A stretch of DNA of 64,000 nucleotides from Ructibacterium gallinarum (GTDB lineage: Bacteria; Bacillota; Clostridia; Monoglobales; Monoglobaceae), in the NCBI RefSeq assembly GCF_014982785.1, contig NZ_JADCKB010000006.1, positions 57,046-121,045 on the forward strand. The letters run 5' to 3'. The translations under genes were made by a program, and so were the position numbers. Positions 1 through 10,400 of this stretch are shown in pieces. Each line of letters opens with the position of its first letter. Position 1 is the first letter of the stretch. The notes beneath the pieces are model-generated. The model was not told where the DNA came from. It searched no databases and worked only from the letters and a program-made list of their open reading frames with translations.

Positions 1-78
1 CGCGTCTTTGATACCATCACTGGTATTCAAACAGGAACCATGCCAGATGAAATGAACTGGGTTGTTACGGTTGATTAA
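1..78 (+). CDS. C-terminal end of an unidentified protein (partial)
   Basis: An open frame runs from the first base to a TAA stop and gives 25 residues ending VVTVD. It is followed at once by a strong terminator, which supports a real gene end. The visible part has no recognisable motif, so no function is assigned; most of the gene lies outside the window. Confidence 0.55.
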   Translation, partial: RVFDTITGIQTGTMPDEMNWVVTVD

Positions 79-105
79 TAACTTTTTTAAAAAAATGAAT
101 TTATC

Positions 106-128
106 GCAGCCTGTTTTTTGCAGGCTGC
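106..128 (+). terminator. Intrinsic terminator of the upstream partial gene
   Basis: A perfect 8-bp stem (GCAGCCTG/CAGGCTGC) with a 7-base loop is followed by a T-rich tract. It lies 28 bases after the stop of the partial gene and before the ABC transporter. Confidence 0.8.
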
Positions 129-197
129 ATTTTCTTATTGTACAGAAAATAAAATATAACATAGTTTCTGCTTACATGGATTACGAAAGGAGCAGTT

Positions 198-1916
198 ATG
201 AAAACTTTTTTTGGAATTTTTAAGATGACAGCAAAATATACTTGGTGCTTTGTCATCGTAGGCATCTGTATGTTGGTACAGATTATTTCTCAGGTGTCTG
301 CCCCGAATTTAATTGGTGAATTTTTAAATTTAGTAGAAGATAAAATTCCCAATCTAATACAAGAATCTTTAAAAATTGGCGGACTGCTTCTTTTGGTCGC
401 TTTTCTTCAGGCGCTAACCCAAGGTTTGCGTTCCTATTTTTCGCATGTTGCGGCATGGTGCAGTATCCGTGATATTCGTATTCGTCTTTTTGACCATATA
501 CAGCGATTATCCATGGGCTTTTTTCAGGACAAACAAACGGGCCAGCTAATGAGCAGAATTTTATCAGATACAAATGTATTAGAACTTTTAATTGCACATG
601 CAGGGCCAGAAGTGATTTTAGATATTTTACTGTTTACGGTAATTATGATCATTTTATTTATTCAAAATGTTTTGCTTGCACTTACTGCCATGCTGGTGAT
701 TCCGATGATATTGGCAGCTACATTTTATTTTGCAAAACGTGTTCGGCCTCAGTTTAAAGCTGCGCATCAAAAAACAGCCGAATTGATGGGGATTATTCAG
801 GATGATCTTTCCGGGATTAAAGAAATTACCGTTTTTAATAAACAGGATTATGAACAGGAAAGAGTAAAAGATGTTTCAGAGACGTTTACCCGACTCAACT
901 TGAGTGCATTAAAAAAAAGTGCTATTTTTCATCCGATGATTGGATTTTTTAACCAATTTGGTATTGCCTTAGTAATCACAGCAGGGGGTATACTAGCCGC
1001 TTCTAATGGAATCCGATCTTCTGAAATTGTAAAATTTGTACTTTATTTAAACATGCTTTATACACCCATCAGTGCTTTTGCAAGAATCAGCGAAGATCTG
1101 CAAAATGCCTTGGCTGCTGGGGAGCGGGTCCTTGAGCTGTTTGACACCAAGTCACAGGTACAGGAAAAAGAAAACGCGGTTGATATTTCTAATGTAAAAG
1201 GAGAAATTATCTTTCAAGATGTATGTTTTGCATATGAAAAGGACAATACTGTTTTAAAGAATATCAATCTTCATATTGCCCCTGGCGAAAAGATTGCATT
1301 AATTGGTGCTACCGGTGGGGGAAAAACAACCATAGCCAGTTTGATTGCCCGCTTTTATGATCCCTCCAGCGGAAGAATCACTTTGGACGGCCATGATTTA
1401 AAGGATTTGACACTGCATTCTTTGCGGGAAAATATTAGTATTGTCCTACAGGATGTATTTTTGTTTCATGGAACAGTGGCAGAAAATATTGCATATGGCG
1501 TGGATTCTCCTACTCATGAAGACATTGTGCGTGCAGCTAAAATTGCAAATGCACATCATTTCATTATTGAAATGCCGCAGGGATATGATACAATTATTGG
1601 AGAGAGAGGCCTAAAACTTTCCGGCGGACAAAAACAAAGGCTGTCTATTGCACGGGCTGTGCTTCGCAATAAACCGGTTTTAATTTTAGATGAAGCCACT
1701 TCCGCCGTAGATAATACCACAGAGAAATTGATCCATAACGCAATTGAAAATGTGATTCAAAACAGGACAACAATCATTATTGCACACCGTCTTTCCACCA
1801 TACGCAACTGCGACAAAATTGTTGTAATTGAGAATGGAGAAATTGCTGAAGCAGGTACGCACGAAGAATTGTTGTCCAATCCAAACGGTATTTATACAAA
1901 ATTAAATCGGGCATAA
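198..1916 (+). CDS. ABC exporter half-transporter (membrane domain fused to ATPase)
   Basis: A 572-residue type I ABC exporter subunit of the MsbA/MdlB/LmrA class that should work as a homodimer or with a second half encoded elsewhere. The first ~320 residues form the six-helix transmembrane domain. The ATPase domain has a Walker A loop GATGGGKTT near residue 369, signature LSGGQ near 473, Walker B VLILDEATSAVD near 495 and the H-loop IIAHRLST. Start chosen from GAAAGGAG seven bases upstream. malQ follows after 24 bases and is probably cotranscribed. The substrate (lipid, drug or peptide) cannot be read from the sequence, and no partner half-transporter is adjacent. Confidence 0.92.
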   Translation: MKTFFGIFKMTAKYTWCFVIVGICMLVQIISQVSAPNLIGEFLNLVEDKIPNLIQESLKIGGLLLLVAFLQALTQGLRSYFSHVAAWCSIRDIRIRLFDHIQRLSMGFFQDKQTGQLMSRILSDTNVLELLIAHAGPEVILDILLFTVIMIILFIQNVLLALTAMLVIPMILAATFYFAKRVRPQFKAAHQKTAELMGIIQDDLSGIKEITVFNKQDYEQERVKDVSETFTRLNLSALKKSAIFHPMIGFFNQFGIALVITAGGILAASNGIRSSEIVKFVLYLNMLYTPISAFARISEDLQNALAAGERVLELFDTKSQVQEKENAVDISNVKGEIIFQDVCFAYEKDNTVLKNINLHIAPGEKIALIGATGGGKTTIASLIARFYDPSSGRITLDGHDLKDLTLHSLRENISIVLQDVFLFHGTVAENIAYGVDSPTHEDIVRAAKIANAHHFIIEMPQGYDTIIGERGLKLSGGQKQRLSIARAVLRNKPVLILDEATSAVDNTTEKLIHNAIENVIQNRTTIIIAHRLSTIRNCDKIVVIENGEIAEAGTHEELLSNPNGIYTKLNRA

Positions 1917-1940
1917 ATGACATAAAAGGAGGCTGAATTT

Positions 1941-3419
1941 ATGCATCGTGGAAGCGGGATATTATTTCATATCTCTTCCCTTCCTTCCCCTTTTGGTATC
2001 GGAACCATGGGAAAAGAAGCGTATCTTTTTGTAGATTTTTTGAAAAAATCAGGAATGAAATACTGGCAAATACTTCCTATTGGTCCAACTGGTTACGGTG
2101 ATTCTCCTTATCAATCTTTTTCTGCGTTTGCTGGGAATCCTTATTTTATAGATCTGGATCGCTTAACGGAAGAAGGCTCTCTCAGCAAGTCGGATTATGC
2201 AGGATTGAATTGGGGCTCAGATCCAGAACACATAGATTATTCCCTGCTTTTTACGCAGCGATTCCAAGTGCTGAAACTAGCTTGGAAAAGAGATCAAGAA
2301 CGATTGCGTGAAAAAATAGAATCTTTTAAATCTGCAAATGCGTTTTGGCTTACTGACTACGCAATGTATATGGCATTTAAAGGAAAAAATGGCCAAAACT
2401 CGTATCAAAAATGGGAAAAAGATCTGAAATGCAGGCAGACTGACGCACTTGCTTCCGCCTCTTTTCTTTTGAAAGATGAAATGGAATTTTGGATCTATGT
2501 TCAATATCAGTTTTTTCGCCAGTGGAATGCCTTAAAATCATATGCTGGTCAAAATGGTATTCAAATCATAGGGGATATACCAATTTATGTTGCGGAAGAC
2601 AGTGCAGATACCTGGGCTCACAGTGAAATTTTCCAATTAGATGAAAACCGGGTGCCTCGATGCGTAGCCGGTTGTCCTCCGGATTATTTCTCTGTAAAAG
2701 GACAGCTTTGGGGGAACCCTCTGTATGACTGGAACGCATTGAAAAAAACGAATTATGCATGGTGGATCGCACGGATTCGTTTCGCTTTATCTGTTTATGA
2801 TATCGTACGCATTGATCATTTCCGCGCTTTTTCAGCATATTATTCGATTCCCTACGGGCGCACGGATGCAATAAAGGGCAAATGGGTTAAAGGCCCAGGC
2901 AATGATTTTTTTCAAGCAGTAAAAAATGTGCTTGGCGATCCGTTGCCAATTATAGCAGAAGATTTAGGAACGTTAGATGACGGAGTAAAAAATTTACTGA
3001 AAGAAACTGGGTTTCCGGGTATGCGAGTAGTGCAGTTTGGAATGCATCCAGGTGAAAACAGTGAATATCTACCCCATAATTACAGTAAAAATACGGTCGC
3101 GTATATTGGAACGCATGATAATGACACTTTACGCGGCTGGTTGGAAAAAGAACCAGTTGAAATACAAAATTTTGCCAGGGAATATATGCGGTCTGATACT
3201 GTATTTCCACAATGGGGATTTATTCAAACGATGCTGGCTTCTCCAGCTGATGTAGTGATTTTTACTATGCAAGACTTATTGGCGTTGGGCAGTGATGCAC
3301 GGATTAATACCCCTTCCACGCTAAACGGAAACTGGCAATGGCGCATTAAGGACATGAAAGCTTTCGACCAAAAACTTGCACAACATCTTTTGCATTTGTG
3401 TCAGTTATACAGCCGTTAA
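1941..3419 (+). CDS. malQ: 4-alpha-glucanotransferase (amylomaltase)
   Basis: A 492-residue GH77 enzyme of glycogen/maltodextrin metabolism. It transfers alpha-1,4-glucan segments between maltooligosaccharides in the cytoplasm and releases glucose. The catalytic residues are present at the family positions: nucleophile Asp292 in VRIDHFRAF, acid/base Glu340 in IIAEDLGTL and Asp393 in GTHDND. The N-terminal signature GSGILFHISSLPSPFGIG is also typical, and the length is normal. The start has AGGAGG nine bases upstream. It shares a short gap with the ABC exporter; no phosphorylase or maltose transporter is nearby, so the pairing may be only positional. Confidence 0.97.
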   Translation: MHRGSGILFHISSLPSPFGIGTMGKEAYLFVDFLKKSGMKYWQILPIGPTGYGDSPYQSFSAFAGNPYFIDLDRLTEEGSLSKSDYAGLNWGSDPEHIDYSLLFTQRFQVLKLAWKRDQERLREKIESFKSANAFWLTDYAMYMAFKGKNGQNSYQKWEKDLKCRQTDALASASFLLKDEMEFWIYVQYQFFRQWNALKSYAGQNGIQIIGDIPIYVAEDSADTWAHSEIFQLDENRVPRCVAGCPPDYFSVKGQLWGNPLYDWNALKKTNYAWWIARIRFALSVYDIVRIDHFRAFSAYYSIPYGRTDAIKGKWVKGPGNDFFQAVKNVLGDPLPIIAEDLGTLDDGVKNLLKETGFPGMRVVQFGMHPGENSEYLPHNYSKNTVAYIGTHDNDTLRGWLEKEPVEIQNFAREYMRSDTVFPQWGFIQTMLASPADVVIFTMQDLLALGSDARINTPSTLNGNWQWRIKDMKAFDQKLAQHLLHLCQLYSR

Positions 3420-3428
3420 CATCTTTAG

Positions 3429-3461
3429 AAAAAAGCGTACGGAGCACCCGCACGCTTTTTT
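3429..3461. terminator. Bidirectional terminator between malQ and the SLH-transglutaminase gene
   Basis: A 10-bp stem AAAAAAGCGT/ACGCTTTTTT lies between two convergent genes, with A- and T-runs built into the arms so that it can work on both strands. It touches the stop codon of the minus-strand gene. Confidence 0.8.
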
Positions 3462-4893
3462 AGTTTATCGAATAATCTTTTTCAGCAACAGGAAAATAGG
3501 GATAAAGATACCACTGATGATCTTGAGCTAAAGTATCATCTCCAATTAAAAAATAATCATAAAGAAGCATCGGCATTATACTCACCGGATCATCCCAGGT
3601 CACATCTACATTGTACCATGTGCCGTCTATATTGACTTTATTCCATGCATGCTCCTGCCCCCCGGCGGTTCCGCTGATCAATCTGCATTCGATGCCGCCC
3701 AGATAGCACAGCAGCTGAAACGCTTCACTATATCCTTCACATACAGCGCTGCCGTCTATCAAGGCACCTGCCGCCATATGACTTCGCTCACCGGTGTCTT
3801 CGTAACTATTAAAGCGGATTAAATAGTCGTGAAATGCCTTTACTTTATCATATGAGCTCATACCATCGGAAACGCACATTTCTACTATTCTTTGGGCTGC
3901 TGCTAGTGATTCAAAGTTTTCTGCAGAAAGAGTCTCCCGCCGACCTTCTAAATAAGCTATGATTTCTGCAGAATCTTGATAAGAGACTATGATTTCTGCG
4001 GTCCCACTTCCCTCGGCGTAATTTATAGTAAGTCCATTTGCTTCTGGAAAAGCTCCTGCTTCTAAAGCATCAAAAAGAATTTGCACGCAGTTTGTTTCCT
4101 GATTGGTAGGTGTCAGTAGGAAAACAGTGCTTTCTTGATTCTGTGTTGCAGAATAAAATTCACGAATCATTGTGTCGCCATCGCGAACCTGAATCACACA
4201 TCTATCAACATTCGCTTGAGAATCCTCAGAATTCTCAAGCGGAACTGGCAGTGCGGAATAGCTTAAACTTCCTTGACTTTCCAGTTTTTGATATAAAGTC
4301 ATAGATGAGCCTTTTAAGAAACAATCCAAAGCGTTTGCACAGATGAAAGCGATATCCCCTCGCATAAATTCACCATCATAATATATTAAACCGGCTTTTT
4401 CAGCTGTAGCATATGGATTTTCCCAGTCAACATCTTCATAGTCTAATGCTCGAAGAACCAAGGTAAGAAATTGGTTTAAACTGATTGGTTCTTCTGTTCC
4501 AAATAACTCGTTTGAAACACCATTAGAAAGGCCATAGTAATAGGCGTAGCCGATATACGGCGATGCCCAATCAGAATCTAAAAAGGGATGTGCGTATGCA
4601 TTTTCTAATGATTCCTGTTCTCCACCTAGCAGACGGACAAGCATAGTGATGGCCTGACCGCGTGTTGGGGTTTCGGTTAGAGCAAAATCCGGCATGCCAT
4701 TGGGTAAAAGTCCAACTCCTTGAAATAGACCAAGGCTATAAAGATATACCGCTGCGTTCACAGCGTCTTCTTCATAGGAATATGTAGGTGAAAAGGCTGA
4801 AACAGGAAGTAAAGTTTGAAGCAGTCCGGAAATAAGAACAGAGCATAAAAACATCAATACTTTTTTATATCGTAGTAATATTTTTGATTGCAT
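3460..4893 (-). CDS. SLH-domain surface protein with transglutaminase-like domain
   Basis: A 477-residue exported protein. A signal peptide (about residues 1-33) is followed by S-layer-homology repeats (about 35-205, including TPTRGQAITMLVRLLGG), a middle region, and a C-terminal transglutaminase/protease-like domain (about 345-470). This domain carries the Cys in GSAVCEGYSEAFQ, the His in QEHAWNKV and the Asp in NVDVTWDDP, i.e. a complete Cys-His-Asp triad. The likely location is the cell surface, non-covalently bound to secondary wall polymer through SLH. Whether it crosslinks, cleaves or only binds is not known. It stands alone, bounded by terminators, downstream of and on the same strand as dnaX-ybaB. 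Confidence 0.88.
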   Translation of the reverse strand: MQSKILLRYKKVLMFLCSVLISGLLQTLLPVSAFSPTYSYEEDAVNAAVYLYSLGLFQGVGLLPNGMPDFALTETPTRGQAITMLVRLLGGEQESLENAYAHPFLDSDWASPYIGYAYYYGLSNGVSNELFGTEEPISLNQFLTLVLRALDYEDVDWENPYATAEKAGLIYYDGEFMRGDIAFICANALDCFLKGSSMTLYQKLESQGSLSYSALPVPLENSEDSQANVDRCVIQVRDGDTMIREFYSATQNQESTVFLLTPTNQETNCVQILFDALEAGAFPEANGLTINYAEGSGTAEIIVSYQDSAEIIAYLEGRRETLSAENFESLAAAQRIVEMCVSDGMSSYDKVKAFHDYLIRFNSYEDTGERSHMAAGALIDGSAVCEGYSEAFQLLCYLGGIECRLISGTAGGQEHAWNKVNIDGTWYNVDVTWDDPVSIMPMLLYDYFLIGDDTLAQDHQWYLYPYFPVAEKDYSIN

Positions 4894-4923
4894 ATCAGTT
4901 CTCCTTTCTTACTTGTTAGGAAA

Positions 4924-4955
4924 ATAAGCCTGAAAGAACAAGCTTTCAGGCTTAT
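4924..4955 (-). terminator. Terminator of the dnaX-ybaB unit
   Basis: A perfect 13-bp stem (ATAAGCCTGAAAG and complement, loop of six) lies three bases after the ybaB stop and is followed on the minus strand by a TTATTTT tract. It ends the unit where recR would be expected in many Firmicutes. Confidence 0.85.
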
Positions 4956-4958
4956 ATA

Positions 4959-5303
4959 CTAAAACAAACCAGGAATATTCAACCCACCGGTAAGTTGGCC
5001 CATTTGGGCAGAACTATCCGCTTCCATTTTTCTCAGGCCTTCATTAACGGCAGCAACAATTAAATCCTGAAGCATTTCAATATCATCCGGATCTACGACC
5101 TCTGGTTTTAAAGTGATCTCCTGTATTTCACGCTTGCCGGATACCACTACCTGAACAGCGCCACCACCTGCAGTTGCTGTATAGGTCTTAGCTTCTATTT
5201 CTTCCTGCATTTTCATCATCTGTTCCTGCATTTTTTGTGCTTGCTTAATCATTTGATTCATATTTCCGCCGCCCATACCGCGCGGAAAACCACTCTTTGC
5301 CAT
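4959..5303 (-). CDS. ybaB: YbaB/EbfC family nucleoid-associated protein
   Basis: A 114-residue DNA-binding protein of the YbaB/EbfC family, recognised by the Gly/Met-rich N-terminus ([21 protein letters not shown]), the long first helix and the motif [16 protein letters not shown]. It works as a dimer on DNA. The start at MAKSG is preferred because AAAGGAGAG lies six bases before it; an upstream ATG overlaps the dnaX stop as ATGA and would add seven residues. It is translationally linked to dnaX. recR, the usual third member, is absent here. Confidence 0.93.
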   Translation of the reverse strand: MAKSGFPRGMGGGNMNQMIKQAQKMQEQMMKMQEEIEAKTYTATAGGGAVQVVVSGKREIQEITLKPEVVDPDDIEMLQDLIVAAVNEGLRKMEADSSAQMGQLTGGLNIPGLF

Positions 5304-5320
5304 TTCTTTCTCTCCTTTTA

Positions 5321-6970
5321 TCATTCATTTTTAATAATATGCAATTTATCCCCCAGTAATTCTTTTTTTTCTGCTAAATCAAGAATACTGTTTTCTTTTT
5401 TTTGTTCCAGTTTCCGCTGTCCTTCAAGGTAAGCCGCGACCTTGACATTTTTGCCGCAAATACCCGAAAACAATTTGCTTAGATAAACTAATCCTTCTGG
5501 TTTAGCTATCCGGTCATATGCCACAGGGTTGGTCAGTTCTAATTCAACCGTGTCGCCCCGCAAGAAAGCCTTACTGTTATAGAGAAATGCAAACAAAGAT
5601 TTACTTTCTTTCTTAATTTCCTGCAATGCATCCTGCCAATATTCCCACAATTCCGCCCGCTGTCCTTCCTGCGCAGATTCCTCTTCGGGCTTTATTGCTG
5701 CAGAAGGGTTTGGCTTTTCTGTTTCTTTCCAGGGTGGATGGTCTTCTTTACTATTTTTCTCTGCAGCTCTCTGTTTTGACATTTCCTGTACAGCAAATCC
5801 GCCACCCATAGCGGCAATTCTTTCTAATTTTTCAATCCGGGCCAATAATGCATCTGGTTCGTTATTTAAGCTGGGGGTACATAATTTAATCACTGCTGTT
5901 TCCACGGCGATCTGCGGCATAGACATCCATTTTGCCTGTAGAAGATTTTCACTCAATACCCGAATGGCATAAATAAGTTGACCAGACATAAATTTTTCTG
6001 CTTGATTCTGAAATCTTTGTATCATTTCATTAGAGCGTTCTAAGATTTTTGAAGGTTCTTTCACAGATTTGCAAATCAAAAGGTTTTTAAAATGTTCAAT
6101 TAATTCTTCCAGTAAATTCTGTGCTTCTTTACCTTTCTGTAAAAAACTATCAACTCGAAGGAGTGCTTCTTCGGTATTTTCATCAGCAATGGCGTTTGTG
6201 ATCTCAAACAACGATTTTGGATCCGCAATCCCCACAATTTCAGTTACATTTTCTACAGTTAAATTTTCCAAGCCAAAAGCGGCACATTGATCCAGAATAC
6301 TAAGAGCATCCCTCATGGAACCATCGCCCAATTCTGCAATCAATTCTATTGCTTCAGAAGAGACTGCAATCGATTCCGCTTTTATAATTTCATCCAGTCG
6401 CCGGGCTATATCCCCGACGCCAATTCTTCTAAAATCAAAACGCTGACATCGGGACAAAACGGTAGCCGGAATTTTATGCGGTTCAGTGGTTGCCAACACA
6501 AAAAGCGTATGTTCCGGCGGTTCCTCTAGTGTTTTTAGCAAAGCGTTAAATGCCTCGGCAGTCAGCATATGCACTTCATCAATAATATACACCTTATACG
6601 TACACCCAGCGGGGGTATACATGATTTCGTCTCTGATTTCCCGTATATTTTCTACTCCACGGTTGCTTGCAGCATCCATTTCATATACATCTAATATTGC
6701 GCCGGATAAAATTCCGCGACAAGACGCACATTGATTGCACGGTTCTCCATTTTGAGGATTTTCGCAATTAACGGCTCTAGAAAATATCTTTGCAGTGGAT
6801 GTTTTTCCTGTTCCACGTGTTCCGCAAAATAAATATGCATGAGAAATTCTTCCAGAGGCTACTGCTGTTTTCAGCGTATCCGTCACATGTTTTTGTCCTA
6901 CTACATCATCAAAAGTCATAGGCCGCCATCTACGGTATAACGCCTGATAAGATTCTTCAGACATATTCAT
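5321..6970 (-). CDS. dnaX: DNA polymerase III subunit gamma/tau
   Basis: A 549-residue clamp-loader ATPase of the replicative polymerase. The N-terminal AAA+ domain has Walker A at residues 50-58 (GTRGTGKTS), a zinc module with Cys69/78/81/84, the DEVHML Walker B box and the SRCQRFDF sensor/arginine-finger region. The C-terminal third is a variable tau-like extension. The length fits the full tau form; no clear slippery A-run for a short gamma form stands out. The start is supported by GAGAGG six bases upstream. It lies just downstream of the SRP RNA gene on the same strand, the normal Firmicutes order. Confidence 0.97.
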   Translation of the reverse strand: MNMSEESYQALYRRWRPMTFDDVVGQKHVTDTLKTAVASGRISHAYLFCGTRGTGKTSTAKIFSRAVNCENPQNGEPCNQCASCRGILSGAILDVYEMDAASNRGVENIREIRDEIMYTPAGCTYKVYIIDEVHMLTAEAFNALLKTLEEPPEHTLFVLATTEPHKIPATVLSRCQRFDFRRIGVGDIARRLDEIIKAESIAVSSEAIELIAELGDGSMRDALSILDQCAAFGLENLTVENVTEIVGIADPKSLFEITNAIADENTEEALLRVDSFLQKGKEAQNLLEELIEHFKNLLICKSVKEPSKILERSNEMIQRFQNQAEKFMSGQLIYAIRVLSENLLQAKWMSMPQIAVETAVIKLCTPSLNNEPDALLARIEKLERIAAMGGGFAVQEMSKQRAAEKNSKEDHPPWKETEKPNPSAAIKPEEESAQEGQRAELWEYWQDALQEIKKESKSLFAFLYNSKAFLRGDTVELELTNPVAYDRIAKPEGLVYLSKLFSGICGKNVKVAAYLEGQRKLEQKKENSILDLAEKKELLGDKLHIIKNE

Positions 6971-7044
6971 TCACATCCTCTCGGGAAAATTTCGCTACAA
7001 TGTATTTTTTTGAATATAATATAAAAAGTCATGTGCTTGCCTTC

Positions 7045-7296
7045 GAAAAAACAATACCCGCGTTACCTGAACAGTAAGCTCAAGTCTGGCTGCCCTACGG
7101 CACATCAAAATAACTGCTTATCGCTGCTGCGTTCCCGCCCTGACGAGGTTCACAGGTTTCGATTGCGCAGGACCAGACCGTCAACACCACTTGAACAGGG
7201 CAGGCCGGACACGGTTCTCCCTCATGGCAAGTTTTCATCCCCCCTATAGCGGATTGAGGGTTACAAGGCACCGCTACCACCCCGATTTAACATGAC
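7045..7296 (-). ncRNA. scr: Signal recognition particle RNA, large (Alu-containing) type
   Basis: The minus strand holds a ~250-nt structured RNA. The 5' part contains GGUAGCGGUGCCUUGUAACC and the CAAUCCGCUAUAG box typical of the SRP Alu domain. The apical domain IV is at 7121-7145, with the conserved CAGG, GGAA tetraloop and AGCAGC elements. It binds Ffh and targets nascent membrane proteins. The 3' end is set at the six-T run at 7045-7050. The position immediately before dnaX matches other Firmicutes. The ends are approximate. Confidence 0.9.
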
Positions 7297-7302
7297 CAAA
7301 TT

Positions 7303-7332
7303 ATTATATCACAGAGCTCCGCATCAAGTCAA
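7303..7332 (-). promoter_or_regulatory. Housekeeping promoter of the SRP RNA
   Basis: On the minus strand TTGACT, an 18-base spacer and TATAAT lie just before the SRP RNA 5' end, which places the start near 7296. Confidence 0.8.
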
Positions 7333-7391
7333 TGCTTTTTTATAAAATTAAATAAGTTACATCTAATCTCGGCTGTCGATACATAAAAAAA

Positions 7392-7426
7392 TCCACGGTA
7401 AATTCTCAAAAGGAATTTACCGTGGA
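7392..7426 (-). terminator. Terminator of the pyruvate:ferredoxin oxidoreductase gene
   Basis: A perfect 14-bp stem (TCCACGGTAAATTC and complement, loop of seven) is followed on the minus strand by a TTTTTT run. It lies 11 bases after the stop codon. Confidence 0.9.
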
Positions 7427-7437
7427 ACTCATTATAC

Positions 7438-10400
7438 TTAGTCTTCTTTTGCCATTTTCTTATATACAGCATATCTGGCTGCAAGATCTTTTTCCGCTTT
7501 GTCAAAGAGCTGATCTGCAATTTCGGGATAACCTTTCTTGAGCATCAAGTAACGGTTTTCACCCATCATGAAGTCCTTGACATTGCCGGTTGGTTCTTTA
7601 GAATCAAGAATAAATGGATTCTTTCCTTCCTCTGCAAGTTCAGGATTATATCTCCACAGATGCCAGTAACCTGTTTCCACAGCTTTCTTTTCTTCAGCAA
7701 TAGAATTACCCATACCGCCTTTGGCCTTAATACCATGGTTGATACACGGTGCATAGGCAATCACCAGAGAAGGTCCATGATAAGCTTCTGCTTCTTTAAT
7801 AGCCTTTAAGGCTTGTGCCATATTTGCACCCAGTGCAATCTGTGCAACATATACATATCCATATGTAGTTGCAATCACGCCCAGATCCTTTTTCTTTACT
7901 TTTTTACCAGATGCCGCGAACTTAGCAACAGCTGCCGTCGGGGTTGCTTTGGAAGACTGGCCGCCAGTATTGGAATATACCTCTGTATCAACAACAAAAA
8001 TATTAATATCTTCTCCAGAAGCAATAACATGATCCAAACCGCCGTAACCAATATCATAAGCCCAGCCGTCACCGCCGAATACCCACTGAGAACGCTTTAC
8101 CAGGAAGTCTGTTCTGTCAGCAATTTCCTTTATGGCAGGATTGCTCATATCTGCATCTTTGATCAAAGCTTCGATCTTTTCAGCCGCAGCTTTGGAGCCA
8201 GCCGCACAATTTTTAGCATCTATCCATTCTTTAAACGCAGCTGCCAGTTCAGGAGCAACGACATCCATAACCTCGTTCATCCGAGATTCCAGTGTAGCTT
8301 TGATTTTTCTATTGGCAATTACCATTCCAAGGCCAAACTCAGCATTATCTTCAAACAAAGAGTTTGCCCAAGCCGGACCTCTGCCATTTTCATCCTTGCA
8401 GTAAGGCATGGACGGAGCAGAGCCACCCCAGATTGAAGTACATCCGGTTGCATTGGCAATCATCATTCTGTCACCAAACAATTGTGTAATCAGTTTAATA
8501 TACGGAGTTTCACCACAGCCTGCGCAAGCGCCGGAGAATTCCAAATAGGGCTGTGCAAACTGAGAATTTTTCACATTTGCGCTCTTATCCACCAAGTTTG
8601 CCTTATTGGAAACCTTGTTCATAGCATATTCCCAATTCGGTTCTTGAACCGGTGCCACATCATCAATAGGTTTCATTACCAAAGCCTTGCCTTTTGGTGC
8701 AGGACATACATTTGCACATACGCCGCAGCCCAAACAATCAAGAGGAGAAACCTGCATTCTGAATTCAAGTCCGCCAAATTCTTTGCCGATAGCTTTCAAA
8801 GTCTCAAAGCTTTCCGGTGCACTCGCTTTTTCATCCGCATTAACCAAAGCAGGACGAATTGCAGCATGAGGACAAACCAGAGAACATTGATTACACTGAA
8901 TACAAAATTCCTTCTGCCACTCAGGAACCAAAACTGCAACGCCGCGTTTTTCATATCTGGAGGTTCCAGTCTCAAAAGTACCATCTTCCCGGCCCGTAAA
9001 GGTACTAACCGGAAGCTTATTGCCGCGCTGAGCGTTAACAGGATCTACAATCTTGGTTACAAATTCCGGACGACCGCTTTCGACCGTATCTTCATCTACT
9101 GCATTTTTCCAGTCAGCAGGTACATCGATCTTTACCAGTGCATCGATAGCCCCATCAACTGCAGCGCAGTTCATATTAACGATTTCATCGCCTTTTTTGC
9201 CGTAAGTTTTCTTAATTGCTTCTTTAATTAAAGTAACTGCACGATCAAACGGAATTACTTCTGAAAGCTTAAAGAAAGCACTTTGCGTAACCATATTGAT
9301 ACGGTTCGGTCCAAGCCCTACTTTAACTGCTACGTCTACAGCATTAATGGTATAGAACTGAATGTCATTTTCCGCAATATAGCGTTTTACATGTCCGGGC
9401 AGCTTTTCATTTAATTCTTCCGGTGTCCAGACACAGTTCAGCAGGAAAGTGCCGCCTTTTTTCAAGCCTTCCAATACATCATATTGATATACATAAGCAG
9501 GTTTGTGACAAGCAATATAGTCCGCTTCATCCAGCAAATAAGTAGATTTGATAGGTGTTTTACCGAATCTTAGGTGAGACATGGTAACACCACCGGATTT
9601 TTTAGAATCGTAATCAAAATATGCCTGTGCATACATATCGGTATTGTCGCCGATGATCTTAATGGCATCTTTATTTGCGCCAACCGTACCATCGGAACCA
9701 AAACCCCAGAATTTACACCGGGTAGCACCTGCAGGAGCAGCATTCACTCTTTCACCCAGGTCAAGAGACAGATGCGTTACATCATCGTTGATACCGATTG
9801 TGAATCCCTTCTTCGGCTCGGCAGCATCCATATTGTTAAACACAGCAACCAGTTGTGTTGGGGTAGTGTCTTTCGAACCAAGACCAAACCGTCCACCGAT
9901 GATTTCCGGTGCATTCTCGCAATCTTTATACAGGTTGCAGATATCCAGATATAACGGTTCGCCCAAAGAACCTGGTTCTTTCGTACGATCCAGAACTGCT
10001 ATTTTCTCTACAGATTTCGGCATTACATCAAAGAAGTATTTAGCAGAGAACGGTCTGTAAAGGTGAACTTCCAGTACGCCGGTTTTCTCACCTTTGGCAT
10101 TTAGATAATCTACTGTTTCTTCAAGAGCCTGACATACACTGCCCATGGCTACAATAACTTTTTTCGCATCCGGAGCGCCGTAATAATTAAACGGCTTATA
10201 CTCTCTGCCAGTAATTTTAGAAATTTCCTTCATATAGTCCGCAACAATATCCGGAATCTTCTCATAATAACTATTGGCAGCTTCGCGCCCCTGGAAATAA
10301 ATATCTCCATTTTGCGCCGTACCTCTTAATACAGGATGTTCCGGATTTAAAGCACGGTCTTTAAATGCTTTCAGCGCATCCATATCTACTAATTTTTTCA

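Noticed and set aside
7031..7280. Open frames over the SRP RNA on both strands
   Set aside because: The sequence is explained by conserved SRP RNA elements and a matching promoter.
7813..9231. Long plus-strand open frames (207 and 249 codons) opposite the PFOR gene
   Set aside because: They are antisense shadows of a conserved enzyme, have no family motifs and no ribosome sites.
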